From assembly GCA_047967505.1 (NCBI GenBank), contig CM106541.1: a DNA stretch of 64,000 nucleotides. One strand, written 5' to 3'. Shown here piece after piece: positions 10,401-21,049 of the stretch. A program made the position numbers and the translations under genes. Within the stretch, counting starts at the first letter, position 1; each line of letters opens with the position of its first letter. The stretch comes from Dipteris shenzhenensis. Taxonomy: Eukaryota > Polypodiophyta > Polypodiopsida > Gleicheniales. The notes below the pieces were generated by a model. That model was not told the origin of the DNA. It worked only from the letters and a program-made list of their open reading frames with translations, and did no database searches.

Positions 10401-11460
10401 CTACCATTGTCCTCCCGTGTGAGGGGTGTTAGAAGCCCTTGTCAAAGCAAGAGCTTCTAAGGCTTCGAACATGGGTTCAGGCTGCACACTATAAGCTTGC
10501 CCAGCAAGGCTCATCCTTAGTGAGTGGGGTAAGTAAATTTGAGTGTACCCTGGTGGGTCAATGAAACCCTCCGCTATGATATGTAAGAAGTGATCTCTGT
10601 AGAAGCCCAGCTTCACTGGAAGATCACTCAGGCCCAGCCAGGTTCGGAATGTGTGTAGCTGTAATAGATCCTCACGGATAAACTGGTTGACCTCGTATGA
10701 TAGGAGGGGAGAAAACGGAGCATCCATGCTGTACTAGAATGGAGGTAGTCTGTCCATGTGGAGCCCAAGTCCCTCAAACCATCTCTTTGTGCGTGCATAC
10801 CAGCATTTCTGGTCTCCCCATGTTGCAAGTGCCATAGAAGAGGACAGTGCTAGCCATGGTAGCCTGCTACGCCTAGAGGTGTAATTCCCATACTCCCTGA
10901 CTCAGTACAGATACGTGATGACCTGAAATGCAGCATCTAGCTGTAATGGGGGTGACCCAAACTCCGCCCGAATGATCTGGTGAGGAATGGATGGCTTACC
11001 ACAGATCATTCGTTATAACATGAGAACCTGTAGACGCTCCACCCTGACCCACTTTGTATCCGACGAGCATGGACTGCCATACATCCTCGCGGACCAAGGA
11101 GTCAAAAGACAACCCTTTGGTCCACGGATCCTGAAAGTGAGAGCGGAAGCACTGCCTCTCTAGTCTAGCCAATGAAGCATATCCTCTGCTCAAGCGTGCC
11201 TGCATCGCGGGTCTCATAGTGAAGATAGGTCCGGGAAAGACGACCCCAAGATAAGTGTATGATGAAACTACCTCAACAGGTGACCCATCAAATGCGAACT
11301 GCTCCTGGCGCATGATGGCTTGAGATGTATTGAAGATCATAACCTTGGTTTCACCCAAGTTGACCTTCAAATCATGAGACTCACAAAAGGACTGTAATGC
11401 GTTAAGGTGTCCCTGGAGCCCCTCTGCAGAGATGCCCATGCCCTGGCATTGATCATAGGA
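10401..11460 (-). pseudogene. LINE reverse transcriptase, thumb and C-terminal fragment
   Basis: The - strand frame 11439-10996 (147 codons) contains LQGHLNALQSFCESHDLKVN, followed by LGETKVMIF and SYTYLGVVF. This is the segment immediately after the catalytic YADD box in many LINE RTs. The next open stretches (10828-10401) are plausible continuations but diverged. The RT core, which should lie at higher coordinates, is missing: the fragment ends abruptly at about 11460, where a copia gag in the opposite orientation begins. That abutment suggests 5' truncation of the LINE or a later rearrangement. Confidence 0.75.
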
Positions 11461-12033
11461 CTACGGTGGACTCTGTGCTTCCTCACATCCAGATTGCTGA
11501 GACGTCAGTAGAGGTGTGGGTCATTTTGAAGGATCTGTACGAGACAGACAACACATCCTAGATCTTGCTTCTTCAGCATCAGCTCCACAACCTTGATATG
11601 GATGAGGGAGATTCGGTACATGACCACTTGACGAAGGTCAAGGTGGTGAGGAATCAACTGGCATCAATTGGTCAGGAGGTGGACTCGTGCCATTTGTCCC
11701 TGATGGTACTGAGGAGGCTACCTCGGAGTTTGAAAAGCTTTGTAACAATTGTGACAGCAGGATAGAGGACCAAACCTCTGACTTTTGAGGAGTTGGGTCC
11801 ATTACTGCTACAGGAGGAAGCTAGGGAGAAGCTCTATAACAATGACAAAGATGACAAGGCGCTGCTGGCAAAGGATTACGCTGGCAAAGGAAAGGGCAAG
11901 CCTAACAGTGGCAAGTCCAAGAAAGACGACTCTGATGACGAGGACACTTCCAAGAGGAAGCAGAAGAACTGCTTCTATTTGTGACACGCCAGGTCATTTT
12001 GCAAAGGACTGCAGAAAGAAGAAGGCAGATTAG
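11461..12033 (+). pseudogene. Ty1/copia gag, with frameshifted zinc knuckle
   Basis: This encodes the middle and end of a copia gag protein. Blocks include VWVILKDLYETDN, then LQHQLHNLDMDEGDSVHDHL, RRLPRSLKSFV and, after a TAG at 11763-11765, LTFEELGPLLLQEE, followed by a Lys/Asp/Ser-rich basic linker (about 11850-11960). The CCHC zinc knuckle begins with Cys-Phe-Tyr at about 11970. A single extra T nearby shifts the frame, so the remaining Cys, His and Cys are read only in the next frame (to about 12025). Two breaks in an otherwise well preserved sequence suggest fairly recent decay. Confidence 0.88.
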
Positions 12034-13072
12034 AAAAACAAGAGGACGGAGTCCGACTCAGATTCAGAGGGTGACACAAAATCCAAAGCAAATGTGGTAA
12101 TAGAAGAGTTGTTCTTGGTGACATCTCCGAGTGTTACTGAGGTCAGATATGCCGACCTAGAAACCACAGTGATGATGTCTAACATTGAGATGTGGGTCGA
12201 TAAGGAGTCAAAGACCTTTGTGAAGGTGAAGGATAGCATGGAGTGCTTGGTATCTTCCAGGTGCGTGGCTGTTGACACTAACACGAGGGTGGATTCCATG
12301 GAGTGCCCTGGGGTCTCATGTTCAGATGGATGCTGTACTTTAGAAGGCGACAGTACATGATTACATAGGCTATTGGTATGTGCCTTGATGAGGTGCATGG
12401 TTTGCTTTCAGAGCAAACACACTGGCAGTACGGCGATCTGGTATGTACTTGATGTTCTAAATTTGAGCCTTTATAGCATGCTGTGGAGAGACTCTGCTCT
12501 TCATTTGTCCCAGGTAATGTGAGATTGGAAGGAATTGGCCTTCTTCGAAGGCAAAAGGGGAAGTGTGGGTGCTTCTTCAAATCTCGGACACAGACTGCTA
12601 GAAGGTGATGGACAAGGTGTACTGAAGCCAGAAGAGTACCTGCTTGAGAGCTCAGTAAGAGTTCATAGTCTAGGCTATCTGGAGATATTCATTTGTTGCG
12701 GACCTTCCTTTGTTGTTGCGGACCTTGCCAAAAGGAAGGATGGGTTGAGACAAGACCCTTAGAGCATGGTGTCTGGAAGACTCTAGGTTGTTCACTCATT
12801 ATGAGGGGGACAACTGGAAGATCGTGATGGCTAGATTGCTCGAGTTCGAAGGCGGGAACGTGACCAAAGGTGGTGGTGCTAGGAGGTGCTACCAGAGATG
12901 GACCTGTATACCAGGATGGTGTGCGGAAGCGGAAACAGACCTAGTGGAGTAGGAGCCACTCGATGAAAAGCCAAGAAAAGATTCCGACATCGAAGTGTTC
13001 CAGAGGACTACGACCAGGGAGTTACTGAAGCATCGTCATCGACGTGTTGGCATTGGTCCGAGATGTGTCCGT
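12034..13072 (+). other. Internal region of the copia element, no domain identified
   Basis: This lies between gag and the polypurine tract. There are short frames (for example 12094-12360 and 12535-12762) but no convincing protease, integrase or reverse-transcriptase motif. It may be scrambled pol or lineage-specific sequence. Confidence 0.4.
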
Positions 13073-13081
13073 GAGAGGGGG
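13073..13081 (+). promoter_or_regulatory. Polypurine tract
   Basis: GAGAGGGGG immediately precedes the TGTTGG start of the 3' LTR, as expected for the plus-strand primer. Confidence 0.75.
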
Positions 13082-14204
13082 TGTTGGAAAGGTCACCTCC
13101 CCATCTGTAAGCCCCCATATGAGGAGAGCATGGGGGAGGTGAACCTGGGTCTTGAGAGACTGACACATGGGCAGGGTAATGTCTGCCATGTGGGCAGGAA
13201 TCAAAGAATGAAGAAAAGTGAGGTACTTGGAGGAGCCATGGTGGCTGCAACAAATGGAGCTCATGGACGGAAAGTCGGCTATGGCTGCTGGGCTTGGATC
13301 AGGCCTTGCAGATTCATATTTGGAGCAGCACCAGATGACAGGGTATTCCCAGGAGATAGGCGCCTGTGTGGCAAGCAAGGTGGCAAGGTTCGTGGGCAGG
13401 AAAGTGACCTGCAGCAGGCCCTGGATATGGCGCAGCATGGCGGGCCAGAGAGAGCCTGCAGAGGGCTGCAAAAGGAAGGGGCAGAGGGCAGGCAAAAAGG
13501 CCTGCAAGAGACTCCTACAATAGCAGAAGCAACAGCCCAAAAAGGGCCTGACAAAAGCCGTTTTATAGGGCTGGTTGGACCAGCCAACCTAGTCGGCTTT
13601 TACAGACCAGTCTGGTCGGCCAGACTGGTCGGTTCTATTCAGCAGCCCTTGGGGGCTATAAAAGGAGAGGCCCCAGCCCTCATTTCATTATCCAGCAGCC
13701 AGCACACTTGGGAGCAGCAGAAGCAGCAGCATACACTCCCTCAGGCCTACATTCAGGAGGTAGAGGAGAACAAGAAGAGCTGCAGACTGAGCTCACAGAG
13801 GGCTGGGATTTTTGGCTGTCTTCTAGGGCAGCAAGAAGCTGAGATCTAGACGGAAAGTCTACATACGCTCGAGGTGGAGCACGTGGGCTCCAGTCTAGAG
13901 ATAGCCGGCAGATAGGAGAAGGACCTTGTAGTAAGATAAGAGGACCACACCATTGGTGGGACTCTGGATCTATCTCTTTTGTATTGTGTCCATAGCTTTG
14001 GACGGAAATATATTATTTTGGTGTCTTCTATATCTGGCTAGTTCATTGTCTATTGATGAGTCTGCACACCTATGCTATGCACATAAGTTTAAGAAGTTTG
14101 TGATTCCACACTCTCACACACACACACACTATGTGAGCTCCTGGACTATTCTATCAGTCTTCCGCTGTGCATATCCTCTAGGCTCTATTGCGTGATTTCT
14201 AACA
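13082..14204 (+). repeat. Copia 3' LTR
   Basis: It starts TGTTGGAAA and ends TTTCTAACA. It holds a hairpin (13605-13630), a TATA box (13657-13664) and the motif block AGCCCTCATTTC then TCCAGC downstream. Large open frames that cross it are LTR noise. The promoter block is shared with the LTR at 7961-9151 (opposite orientation). Confidence 0.82.
13605..13664 (+). promoter_or_regulatory. LTR promoter: perfect hairpin followed by TATAAAAG
   Basis: Arms GACCAGTCTGG (13605-13615) and CCAGACTGGTC (13620-13630) pair perfectly around a 4-base loop. TATAAAAG follows at 13657-13664. Just upstream, 13569-13592 holds another imperfect GGCTGGTTGG/CCAGCCAACC inverted repeat. This is likely the core promoter of the copia LTR. 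Confidence 0.65.
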
Positions 14205-14316
14205 TATTGAGGGCACCCACAAGTCTTTAATTCCCCTAATAGAGAAAAAGAATGGAGGTTTTAAGGAAAATGAAAGTTTTTCTCTACATGAAAGAACCGA
14301 TCTTGCAAAGTTGACC

Positions 14317-14505
14317 AAGATACGCAAAGGAGGATTATTTTTCCAATGTATGCAGCATGGCCAGTCAAGTAAAGACTGCCCCATGAAGACCAGTAAGACT
14401 GTCCACATGATGGAAGTCATAGGTGAGTCAGTGATTACATCTAGCCATGCGCAGGTAATCACTTTGAGGGCGTATTTGGTATCACTAGAAGAGATGAGGA
14501 TGTGA
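14317..14505 (+). pseudogene. Retrotransposon gag relic with degenerate zinc knuckle
   Basis: The frame reads RKGGLFFQCMQHGQSSKDCP, which looks like a CX2CX4HX4C knuckle in which the first Cys and the His have been lost. It is a short remnant; the retroelement type is uncertain. Sequence from 14506 to about 15100 has nothing recognisable. Confidence 0.45.
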
Positions 14506-15129
14506 TTGGACATTCAAGGTAGAGGAGGCATCAAAAGCATGGGGACGGAGACTGTTGGTAAGTCCAAATTCACACAGGGATGGGCGGACTTCCACCAATT
14601 GTGGGCAATTCAGCCAGATGCCTTGTTGCTGTGATTGTAGGCAAGATTGGGAGTAAGTCCCAACAGAGTCTACTCAGCTAGCCAAGACCTTACAGATGTT
14701 CGTGGACTCCCGCTCTGCTCCTCACCTTGAAATGTGGTATGCAGGTTGGAACTCCTGGAATACAAGGGGCTCTGCAATGGGCCCTATATATAGAGCTGGA
14801 TGGCCCCAAAATCAGCAAACTAGACTTCCTGACCAGCCTGCCACCTATCCAAACTTGAGCAATTGCCGACCATAGTTTGTTATTTGTCCATCAGTTTGTT
14901 CCTACTTTGTGAGCCATAAAGCTTGCCCATTGCAACCTTGTTGCTGCAGGACTTGTTGCCCATTTGGCAGTGTACTGTGCGGGGACTTGCTATGCAAAAA
15001 ATAGATGAATGCAAAAGGAGAGCTCAAGCATGAGAGACACCAGAGATCTTCCTAACTATAGTACACTGCTTTATCTATACTGATGGCCTAAATGCCTTGA
15101 CTATTGTTGTGCATGAATGCCAAATCAAC

Positions 15130-15895
15130 AGCCAAATCAACACAAAAAATTTGAGCTGAGAAAACTAACCTAACTGCGACTGTGGAGATGGAGCTATGCT
15201 GTTGAAATAGACTACCAAATGTCGACCATATGTTGTCCATCTCAGGCTGTCTGCATCGTGGAACCCTTGCCTTCCATTGTGATCTAGTATGGATAATGTA
15301 TAGCCATTGCTGGAGCAGGCAGAGATGCGGTACAAGGCGTGAAATTGTGGCTGGAGGCTGCAGGACTGAATGCCAAAAAGAGGGCCCAAGGGGCCCTTTA
15401 TATAGGGTCTAGAATCACTGACTTTCCCAGCCAACTTGGCCAACCAGCCAGTCGACTAGCTGGCTAGCTGGTAGGTCCTATCCAGCAACCCTATGGGCTG
15501 ACTTAAAGGCAGTTGAGGCTACCTATAAAAGATGCCTCTTCTAGACCTCTTCCTACACTTGGTGCTGCCCTTTGGGGCCTTAAAACCTTGCAAACATGCT
15601 ACATTGAGGTGCTGCGAGATGGTGGGTGTGCAATTAGTTGTCACTACCACCTGTGCCTAGCACTAGTGCATGGTACATTCCCTTCTTTTGAACTTGTTTC
15701 TAGGTGGATACTTGGCAATGCTTTGCCCTAGAAATTGCTCTGTCATGGCTTGCGACTTAGGGAAATAATAAATCACGAGCTCGTGCCTAACTCATCCTTG
15801 GACTAGGGCTCACAAAGGGGTCATGGCATGTGACAAAATATCTTGGCGTTGACTGTGTGTCACAATGCATCCTAATGTAGGGATGCATGTGAAAT
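15130..15895 (-). repeat. LTR relic related to the 7961-9151 and 13082-14204 LTRs
   Basis: On - it has inverted-repeat patches (GGCTGGTTGG and relatives, about 15425-15475) followed by TATATAAAG at about 15400. The outer end (15800-15895) matches 9025-9150: both contain CTCACAAAGGGGTCA and GGATGCATGTGA or close variants. Both ends are approximate, and the adjoining 15115-15145 holds a doubled GCCAAATCAACA. No coding region is attached, so it may be a solo LTR. Confidence 0.5.
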
Positions 15896-16719
15896 TTTCT
15901 CTTACTTAAACTTTAGAGGATGGTGGCTGCTGAGGGACTGAGTGAATCTGCCAAGTGAATGTGATCACGCTGACCACCAATTGTTGCTCAAAACTTGATT
16001 GTCCTCCCAAAGAAATGGGGAATAATAGTCTGGCATTGGGATTGATCGGCATTGCTCCAAAAGGAAGAGGAATGAGTGCTCTTCTTCGATAGCATGGGGG
16101 CTCAATAAAAACTCATGGGAACCAGTATTGTTGTGAAGACTGGAAGATGAACTGCTGTATCCCTACCATGCTATTGCGGTGAAGTCATGATCAACGGGTG
16201 GTATGGCGCTCTGATAGGCTCCTCGAAATATGAACTGCATGCTGTCCTCATGAACTATTGAGGACTGGATGGGCTGCTGATGCGGAGGCTAATGACATGC
16301 AACTGGCTACCAACTATTGGCGTGCACCTTCCCCACTGCACAAGAACTGTGAAGATTCAGCCTTCTCGAGAATGCAAATGTGTGGAATGCATGTAGAATT
16401 TGAATGCCGATTGGCCTTCCAATAGTTCGACCTGCATGCAAGGTGTGTGTGAGATGGCGGATGAATGCAAGGTGAATGAAGAATGCTATGTGAGATTCAC
16501 AATGAAAGGGTGATGCCCTTTCATTAATGTCCCTCGAGGTCACTCAAGTTCCATCTTCCCATTTACACCTACCCTTAGCCTATGACCCATGCATCTACCA
16601 TTCAATGTACCTTAATGCACCCTTCCCTTCCTATTGCCCCTAGGACCTAGACACGTATGTGCATATCTTTATTAATAAAATAAGTATCACATGTCCAAAT
16701 TTGATGCCATCAGAAGCAG
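15896..16719. other. No gene recognised
   Basis: Short frames only. The sequence is mildly A+T rich toward 16660-16680 and leads into the LINE relic at 16.7 kb. Confidence 0.3.
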
Positions 16720-18270
16720 TGGCTCCAACTCGACTAGTCCTATCTACTGAGATGATCCATCGCCGTAACAAATGGGTCGGTAATGTTGTCTCAGTTATGA
16801 AAGATGGGAAGAATCCGAGAGAAGATAGCTAGACTTTTGAGGATGCTGTTGGTCCTAAACTTCTAGCCGTTTGGGAAGAGAGTGTAAAAGCACATCAACT
16901 CCCTGCTCACATTAATGTTGGAATTATCAAGCTCATCACCTCTAAAGAGGGCCAAAGGGACCTTTTAAAAAATTGGAGACCCCTCACCATGCTCAATTGC
17001 AGTTACAAAATATTTGCAAAGGCTGTTGCAATGAGAATCCCAGCAGAAAGGTTTCATCAAAGGATGATAGTTGTTAGAAGCCAAAGTCGATCTCTGGTAA
17101 GGATGTAAGTATGCAAGAGACACCAAGTAGGACATTTGCTTTATCAAGGTCAACTTTGACAGAGCATATGGCAGGCTTGATTGGGACTTCGTTGTCCAGT
17201 CTGTTCAGGACATGGGTCTTGGACCCTAGTTTGTTGACTATATAAAGTTGCTCTTAACCAATGCAATAGCCAAGGTGTGTGTGAACAGGGTCATGACAGA
17301 TTCTTTCACACTGGAAAGATCCATAAGACAAGGCTATCCCATTGCTCCCCTTCTTTTTGCTATTGCAGTCGATGCTTTGGGCTGGCTACTGCTAGAAAAA
17401 ACGTAGGAAGGGTCTCTGAAAGGAATCTAGTTGCCATCTGGAAAACAATTAGTTTCTCAACAGTTTGCAGATTACACTAACCTGACCCCCTGCAACACCC
17501 AAAATGATGTCAGGAGTGTTTTAAAATGCCTTGAGCTTTTCTGCAAAGCCTTTGGCTCCCAGATCAACCACATGAAAACAGTATATGCAACCTTGAGTGG
17601 GTATAATCAAGAAGATCTTGACAGCCATAAGGGGCAGTTTTCAAACTTCTAGGCATACCTATGGGGTTTGAGGCCTCTATGAAGGATAGATGGGATTGGT
17701 TCATTGCTAGATCCAGCAGAAAATTTGGGAGATGGAGAGGCTTCTAGGCAAACTTAGCTGGAAGGAAGATGGTTCTCAACCATTGTATCTATCCCATCAT
17801 CATCTTTTATCTGTCTTGCTGGCACCCTTGCAAATCAGGTTTAGACATGTCTATTGCTAAATGCAGATTTTTTCTCTGGTGGGAGCAGGAGGATCTCCAA
17901 GGTGAGATGGAACTTTTGCACCGGACCCAAGGCTGAGGGAGGACTCGGAGTAGATGTCGGTTGCCAAACTAGCTGCAACTTGGATAATCAAGACCATCCT
18001 TCATCCTGAACTTGATTGGGCCTAGATACTGGCACATAACTTCAAGCTTATTCATCCTGTTAGGGCTGCTAAATGGAAGGATTATCCTATCCTTTCAACC
18101 ATCTTCTTTCTTGATCCTTGCTCCACTAAGGATAGCCAGCTCTGGAAATCCCAATGGATAGCCTTTGACTCTGTTATGTCAGCTCACCTTCTCCAGAAAA
18201 GGAGCTTTTATGAGCCTAGATTCTATCTGGGTGTTTGCCAAAATTTGTCCAGAAAGAGAGCTCAAAAAGA
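16720..18270 (+). pseudogene. LINE reverse transcriptase relic
   Basis: This is a decayed plant L1-type RT on +. Legible blocks in order are IIKLITSKEGQ...NWRPLTMLNCSYK (16920-17000), a fingers segment broken by stops, RQGYPIAPLLFAIAVDALG (about 17328-17385), QQFADYTNL for the catalytic FADD box (about 17458-17484; second D changed to Y), then LLGIPMGFEA and a thumb/linker block with WANLAGRKMVLN-like and FFLWWEQE sequence (17650-17890). Many stops and frame shifts. It belongs to the same LINE type as the relic at 32.7-34.2 kb, which shares the NWRP...NCSYKIFAKA block. Confidence 0.85.
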
Positions 18271-18801
18271 GGTGTGGCATGCACAAGTGATGTGGTACTG
18301 CATGTGCATATGCTGAAAAAGTAGTGAGCAGCCTATGTAGCACATAATGAAGGTGGCATTGTGTAGTTTATTTGGTAGTGGAGGTGTTAGTAGTGATGAG
18401 CTAGCTGTTGAGGTGGTAGTTGAGTGTTGAGAATAGCCTAAGTTGCACCATACAGATAAAGCATAGGGATAAAACCTAACCTTAACCCTCATGCGTAAAC
18501 ATGTATATATTTCAATTTCATTACAATATGCACTCCACTCCTCCCCCAATCGTCAAAAATAGTATCAAAGCCTCAGTTGCTCAACCTTTTGAAGAGAGAG
18601 TGCAAGATCTTGCTTTGTTAAGGCACAATTCCTTGCTTCCATCAATCCATAAGACCTCCTTCTTGAGCCATCTTCATCTTTGTTGACCTCATCTTGTAGA
18701 GATTCTTCTCCTCTTTGAGTTGCTTTAGGAAGCTTCCAAGTCCAATTCATGGAGATATAGCTATGCTCCTTTGAGTGTCTATCTCCTTCCTCCTTTTTTT
18801 T
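18271..18801. other. No gene recognised
   Basis: Short frames without motifs; includes a T-rich run just before the LTR start at 18802. Confidence 0.3.
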
Positions 18802-19992
18802 TGTTAGAAGTGAATGTTCTTTTTCACTATGAGAGAGTTTTGAGTTTTTTCAAAAGTCATCAAGTGCCACATTAGCCTCTACCACATCATCAACTAGATC
18901 ATCATGCCACATCATAATAGGTGGTAGTAGATTGTCACATCATCATGTGCCACCTAAGCACATTGTGGCGACACGTTTTTATGGAGCATATGCACACATT
19001 GTGCCACATCATCATTTTGGCCACTTGTTCTTGGACAAGGTTTGCAAAAATTTTAAATTGCCAGAAATTTTGGTCCATGAGGAATTTTGAGAGTTCTAGA
19101 AGCAAGAATGCTCCACAAGACATGCACTACATATATTGATCACATCAGACTTGATTTTTGTCTTACCCATAGCTTGGAACCATTTAGCCTTATCATTAAA
19201 ACCACATCTTGGTCCATTTAAGACTCTTCAACTCATCACATAAATAAATGGAGATTAAATCTCTTGTTGTATTTCTCATACCAATGTCTATGTAGACTAG
19301 CAAAGCCTGTAGACGAGATTAGACTCCACCAATCCAAGTAAGCCATTGCTTAAACAACCCAATCAATTTTCAATAGAGTTAGAAACCCCAGATCTATCAT
19401 CAATATCCATATCAACAACTTGGTATGAGCAATATCAAAGATTTGTGTCTCACTTGGTCACTTTTTGCAATACATATGCCACCCTTGTAAAGCCAATTTG
19501 TTGAGTATTTTTCGCATTCGTTCTTGCACACATATTAGCCTTGTAAATCCTCTTAGTTATTCCTAACACATTTTTGTCATCATATTATTTTAGGCTTGAA
19601 TTCTGGCATCTTTGGTAGGTTGTTGCAGCTTGGCTTGAATCACACATTGGCTAAGAACTCTTGTGATATCCATGTTGATTAGATTATGTCTTACAAAGAA
19701 TTTTAGTATAAGGATCAACAAACATAGCCTATTCTTGGTGTCTTATCTTAGTGCTTGTTTATTGAAGGTGTTGTCATGATTTTTGGCTATATTTTGTACT
19801 TGGACATTACTCTATTTATGATATTGTTTTTGGCTATATATTTGTGTGCATTCTCTCCATATCTAAAGTGTGCTCTCTATAGGGACACACAGGGACTTGT
19901 GTTCTACATTAACTCATTTAAGATCTCAAGGTTCATCTTTTGCTATGGAGTAGTTTGGTCAAGCAAGCAACCTACCTCTACATTCTCTAACA
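18802..19992 (+). repeat. Copia 5' LTR
   Basis: It starts TGTTAGAAGTG and ends TTCTCTAACA directly before a primer-site-like sequence, about 1.19 kb. The first 220 bp hold repeats of a TGCCACATCATCA-type motif (18865, 18905, 18934 and 19001), which may be U3 promoter elements. The left boundary rests on the TGTTAG match alone. Confidence 0.6.
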
Positions 19993-20004
19993 TGGTATTA
20001 TAGG
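19993..20004 (+). promoter_or_regulatory. Degenerate primer-binding site
   Basis: TGGTATTATAGG resembles TGGTATCAGAGC with three changes and directly abuts the LTR end, followed by gag. Confidence 0.6.
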
Positions 20005-20149
20005 TAAAGCTTGTCATCGAGGGATAGCCTTGATCATGACACTACAAACCAAGAGCCTTATTTAAACTAACGGGTGGAGTCCTTGCCGAAGAGGAAGGAG
20101 CTCTTACATTTAAAAGTGCTTGTGTGGCTTACAGTTAGGGTAGTATGGA

Positions 20150-20800
20150 CCTACACTAAGACGTGGGATCCAACCCACTTGTTCCAAACTTAGTAAGATG
20201 GATGGAAGCAACTATCCAATGTAGGAAGTAGTTTGGGATCCATATGGTGGCCAGGGAGCCTTGGGAGGTGACAAAAGGTTCGAATCCAAAACCTATTAAT
20301 GTGGTGGATGCCTTAGAGAAGATCATTATGCTAGTAGACCCACACAAAGTGAAAGAGTGGACCTTAAGAGATGTGGTTGCTCTTTCCATGAGCATTGGGA
20401 TGATTACAGATTCAATGATACCTCACATCTAGGTGGCGGACATAGTTGACAAGGCATGGAAGACCCTGCAGTATCTCTACAAGACTAGGAACACAAGGAG
20501 AATTTTCATGCATTAGAAACAACTATTTAACATAAAGATAGATGAAAGAGAGTTAAACCACGACTTCCTAGTGACAGTAAAGATTCTCAGAGATCAACTC
20601 CAAGCAGTGGGTCACAATGTGGAAGTAACTAATTAGCAATGCTCCTAGTCAATAAGCTTTCAAGGAGCTACCAAGGGCTGGTTACGACTCTTACCGCTAG
20701 AGAATGAATGAGGCTGCTCACATTTGAGGAACTGGGTCCTTGTTGCTTTAGGAAGAAGTTCAAATGAAGTTGTACAATGGGAAGTCAACTACTAGGACTC
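20150..20800 (+). pseudogene. Ty1/copia gag relic
   Basis: It follows the LTR and primer site. It reads VRMDGSNYPM (near 20190-20220), then HKVKEWTLRDVVALSMSIGM and ITDSMIPHI (to 20430), then after a stop LYKTRNTRRIF, QLFNIKIDERELNHDFLVT and VKILRDQLQAVGHNVE, and finally an LLxFEELGP-like block. These are the canonical copia gag (UBN2) segments. At least five stops or shifts interrupt it, and no pol follows. Confidence 0.88.
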
Positions 20801-21049
20801 TACTCTTGTAAGAACTACTTTAGTGTGTTGTGAACTACCCCCACAATGGGGCTATATATAAGGTTTTTTGCTCCTAGACCTGCCTAACTAGTCGATGTGT
20901 GAATTCCTATAGGCCAATTAGCCTTTATTGTTGACACACGAGCCATTGGTCGGCCAAGAAGTGTGCATCAACCAAACGCTTGTGAGGCCTATATAAGCAA
21001 CCTCTAGTACTCAATGTGGGATGCTTTTGGTACAACGATTTCTACCACC
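20801..21049 (+). repeat. Possible LTR promoter fragment
   Basis: Contains CTATATATAAGG (about 20851) and GCCTATATAAGC (about 20989), and short GGCC-centred inverted repeats reminiscent of the other LTR promoters in the window. Ends are not defined. Confidence 0.35.

Larger units (their letters stand above)
11461..14204 (+). mobile_element. Ty1/copia element: gag remnant, internal region and complete 3' LTR
   Basis: On +, a gag frame missing its start (from about 11461) is followed by about 1 kb of internal sequence without clear pol motifs, a purine tract (13073-13081), and a 1123-bp LTR (13082-14204) beginning TGTTGGAAA and ending TTTCTAACA, which are near-perfect inverted ends typical of copia. 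No 5' LTR was found, because the left end abuts a LINE fragment. The distance from gag to the 3' LTR, about 1.6 kb including gag, is far too short for a full pol. The source is therefore either internally deleted or a gag-only non-autonomous form. Confidence 0.8.

Noticed and set aside
12995-13849. 284-codon frame on + and overlapping frames on -
   Set aside because: They lie across the polypurine tract and within the copia LTR, with no protein motif.
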